A DNA stretch of 6,510 bases from an uncultured Clostridium sp. (lineage in GTDB: Bacteria; Bacillota; Clostridia; TANB77; CAG-508): the NCBI GenBank assembly GCA_945937855.1, contig CAMEUC010000081.1:1-6510 (forward strand). The letters run 5' to 3'. The translations under genes and the position numbers were made by a program. The notes under the pieces are model-generated. The model made no database searches. It saw nothing but the letters and a program-made list of their open reading frames with translations, and had not been told where the DNA came from. Of the stretch, positions 5,918 to 6,510 are shown piece by piece (within the stretch, counting starts at the first letter, position 1; each line of letters begins with the position of its first letter).

Positions 5918-6311
5918 ATGAATTTAGATGAATCGATTGCAGTTGCAAAATCTGCCTTTAAAATGTCTTATGCTCCATATAGTAATTATCATGTTGGAGC
6001 AGCTTTGCTTTGTAAATCTCGGAAAAATTTATTCTGGCTGTAATATTGAAAATGATGGTATAATGTCTATTTGTGCCGAGAGAGTTGCTTTTACTAAAGC
6101 CATTTCTGAAGGCGAAAGAGATTTTGATTATATCGTTGTTTGTGGAGGTAAAGACATTAATAATTTAGATGATTGTCTTCCTTGCGGTTATTGTAGACAG
6201 TTTATGTCAGAATTTACAGATAATAACTTTAAAATCTATGCCTTAGGCCCTAATGATAAAATAACCTCTTATACAATGAAGGACTTATTACCTAATAATT
6301 TTAGCTTATAA
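5918..6311 (+). pseudogene. cdd: Cytidine deaminase, frameshifted by one base near 6020
   Basis: Homotetrameric-type zinc cytidine deaminase (cytidine/deoxycytidine to uridine/deoxyuridine; pyrimidine salvage). Two frames together make one 130-aa protein, normal length. Residues 1-34 (5918-6019) hold the N-terminal signature YAPYSNYHVGAAL (18-30). After one extra base (C6020) the other frame continues with GKIYSGCNIEN (35-45, including the substrate-binding N42 and E44), the zinc/catalytic CAER (Cys52, Glu54), the CxxC zinc ligands in PCGYC (Cys89, Cys92) and the C-terminal LLPNNF. Read literally, the first frame stops at 6041-6043 after 41 residues and would be inactive. The start ATG at 5918 has AAGAAGG 5 nt upstream and a good promoter. 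Apart from the shift every key residue is intact, so this is either a sequencing/assembly error or a very recent mutation. An ATG at 5928 in the second frame gives only a nonsense N-terminus. Confidence 0.9.
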
Positions 6312-6329
6312 AAATAAGCAAATTTTTTT
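6304..6329 (+). terminator. Candidate short terminator at the end of cdd
   Basis: GCTTAT (6304-6309) and ATAAGC (6314-6319) form a perfect 6-bp stem with an A4 loop, followed by AAA and seven T residues (6323-6329). The cdd stop codon (6309-6311) lies inside it. The stem is short and mostly A-T, so termination may be partial. Confidence 0.45.
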
Positions 6330-6343
6330 CACATATTTTACAC

Positions 6344-6379
6344 CTCCTCTCATATATTTATTAGAGGAGTGATTTTTTT
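6344..6379 (+). promoter_or_regulatory. Hairpin covering the ribosome site of the last gene, with a terminator-like T-run
   Basis: CTCCTCT (6344-6350) pairs perfectly with AGAGGAG (6363-6369), which contains the Shine-Dalgarno sequence of the next gene. Three more A-T pairs (6352-6354 with 6359-6361) can close the loop to 4 nt. The upstream arm with its flank reads CACCTCCT, the same as the anti-Shine-Dalgarno end of 16S rRNA, so it is a natural competitor for the site. TGA and seven T residues follow, running into the TTG start. The same bases can therefore act as an intrinsic terminator for read-through from cdd or as a translation-blocking hairpin. What would open it is not visible. Confidence 0.55.
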
Positions 6380-6510
6380 GAATAATAATATGAATAATTT
6401 AGATATGGTGCATCTTATGCAAATGCTTTCTAAAATGGATAAAAATCAATTAGAAGAAGGGCTTGCTAAAGCTAATCAAATTCTTCAGTCTAAAAGTAAA
6501 GATGATATTT
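6378..6510 (+). CDS. Small hypothetical protein, N-terminal part (runs off the window)
   Basis: An open frame with no stop for 44 codons to the right edge. The chosen start is TTG at 6378, with GAGGAG (6364-6369) 8 nt upstream; the in-frame ATG at 6390 is 20 nt from that site and less likely. The visible part is soluble, Met- and Asn-rich at first (NNNMNNLDMVHLMQMLSKMD), then a predicted amphipathic helix KNQLEEGLAKANQILQSKSK. There is no signal peptide or membrane segment. I do not recognise the family. Its codon use is AT-rich like the neighbours. Expression is probably limited by the hairpin over its ribosome site. It may be read from the cdd promoter if the two intergenic hairpins terminate incompletely. 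Confidence 0.75.
   Translation, partial: MNNNMNNLDMVHLMQMLSKMDKNQLEEGLAKANQILQSKSKDDI

Noticed and set aside
5928..6020. A second-frame start for cytidine deaminase at the ATG at 5928
   Set aside because: Its first 31 residues do not resemble the family, while the other frame from 5918 carries the proper N-terminal signature and ribosome site. It is a by-product of the frameshift.
6014..6025. Programmed +1 frameshifting at TCT CGG in cdd
   Set aside because: CGG is likely rare here, but the P-site serine tRNA would re-pair poorly with CTC after a +1 slip, there is no stop codon or known stimulator at the site, and cdd is not a known recoded gene. Error or mutation is simpler.
6335..6350. 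Minus-strand AGAGGAGGTG followed by ATG, like a strong start site
   Set aside because: The ATG is followed at once by TGA, so no gene follows. The sequence is better explained as the upstream arm of the plus-strand hairpin.

Overview
The window is very AT-rich. Its gene order and protein sequences point to a low-GC Bacillota (Firmicutes), most likely an uncultured or gut-type Clostridia. The evidence is the Gram-positive division block divIB/ftsQ - DUF881 - DUF881 - sbp (as in Bacillus subtilis divIB-ylxW-ylxX-sbp), strong AGGAGG-type ribosome sites, TTG starts and U-rich hairpin terminators. This is a judgement from sequence features; no database was searched.

Layout. (1) Positions 4699 down to 84, minus strand, form one compact six-gene operon: murA (peptidoglycan precursor synthesis), ftsQ/divIB (divisome), two tandem DUF881 membrane proteins, the small basic membrane protein sbp, and trmB (tRNA m7G46 methyltransferase). 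From ftsQ to sbp the genes overlap or nearly touch (1-nt gap, ATGA overlap, TAATG overlap), so they are probably translationally coupled. A hairpin terminator at 1-47 closes the operon. (2) Positions 5732 to 4791, minus strand, hold a single CaxA/YrbG-type Na+/Ca2+ antiporter gene, closed by a strong terminator (4753-4786) whose T-tract overlaps the likely murA promoter. (3) A 185-bp divergent intergenic region (5733-5917) holds a GC-richer leader hairpin for the antiporter mRNA and a good sigma-A-type promoter facing right. (4) On the plus strand, 5918-6311 is a cytidine deaminase gene (cdd) broken by one extra base near 6020. It is followed by a short hairpin and then a second hairpin that pairs an anti-Shine-Dalgarno sequence with the ribosome site of the last gene. 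That gene is a small unrecognised ORF with a TTG start that runs off the right edge.

Function. The operon couples cell-wall precursor supply (MurA) with divisome assembly (FtsQ, and Sbp and DUF881, which are division-cluster-linked). The expected next genes, ftsA and/or ftsZ, are absent: trmB and a terminator follow sbp. The operon therefore looks like a detached piece of the dcw cluster. Most of the window is ordinary housekeeping DNA. The points worth a second look are the cdd frameshift, the hairpin over the ribosome site at 6344-6379, the detached dcw segment and the intergenic palindrome between murA and ftsQ. I see no CRISPR array, tRNA, rRNA, transposase or phage gene.
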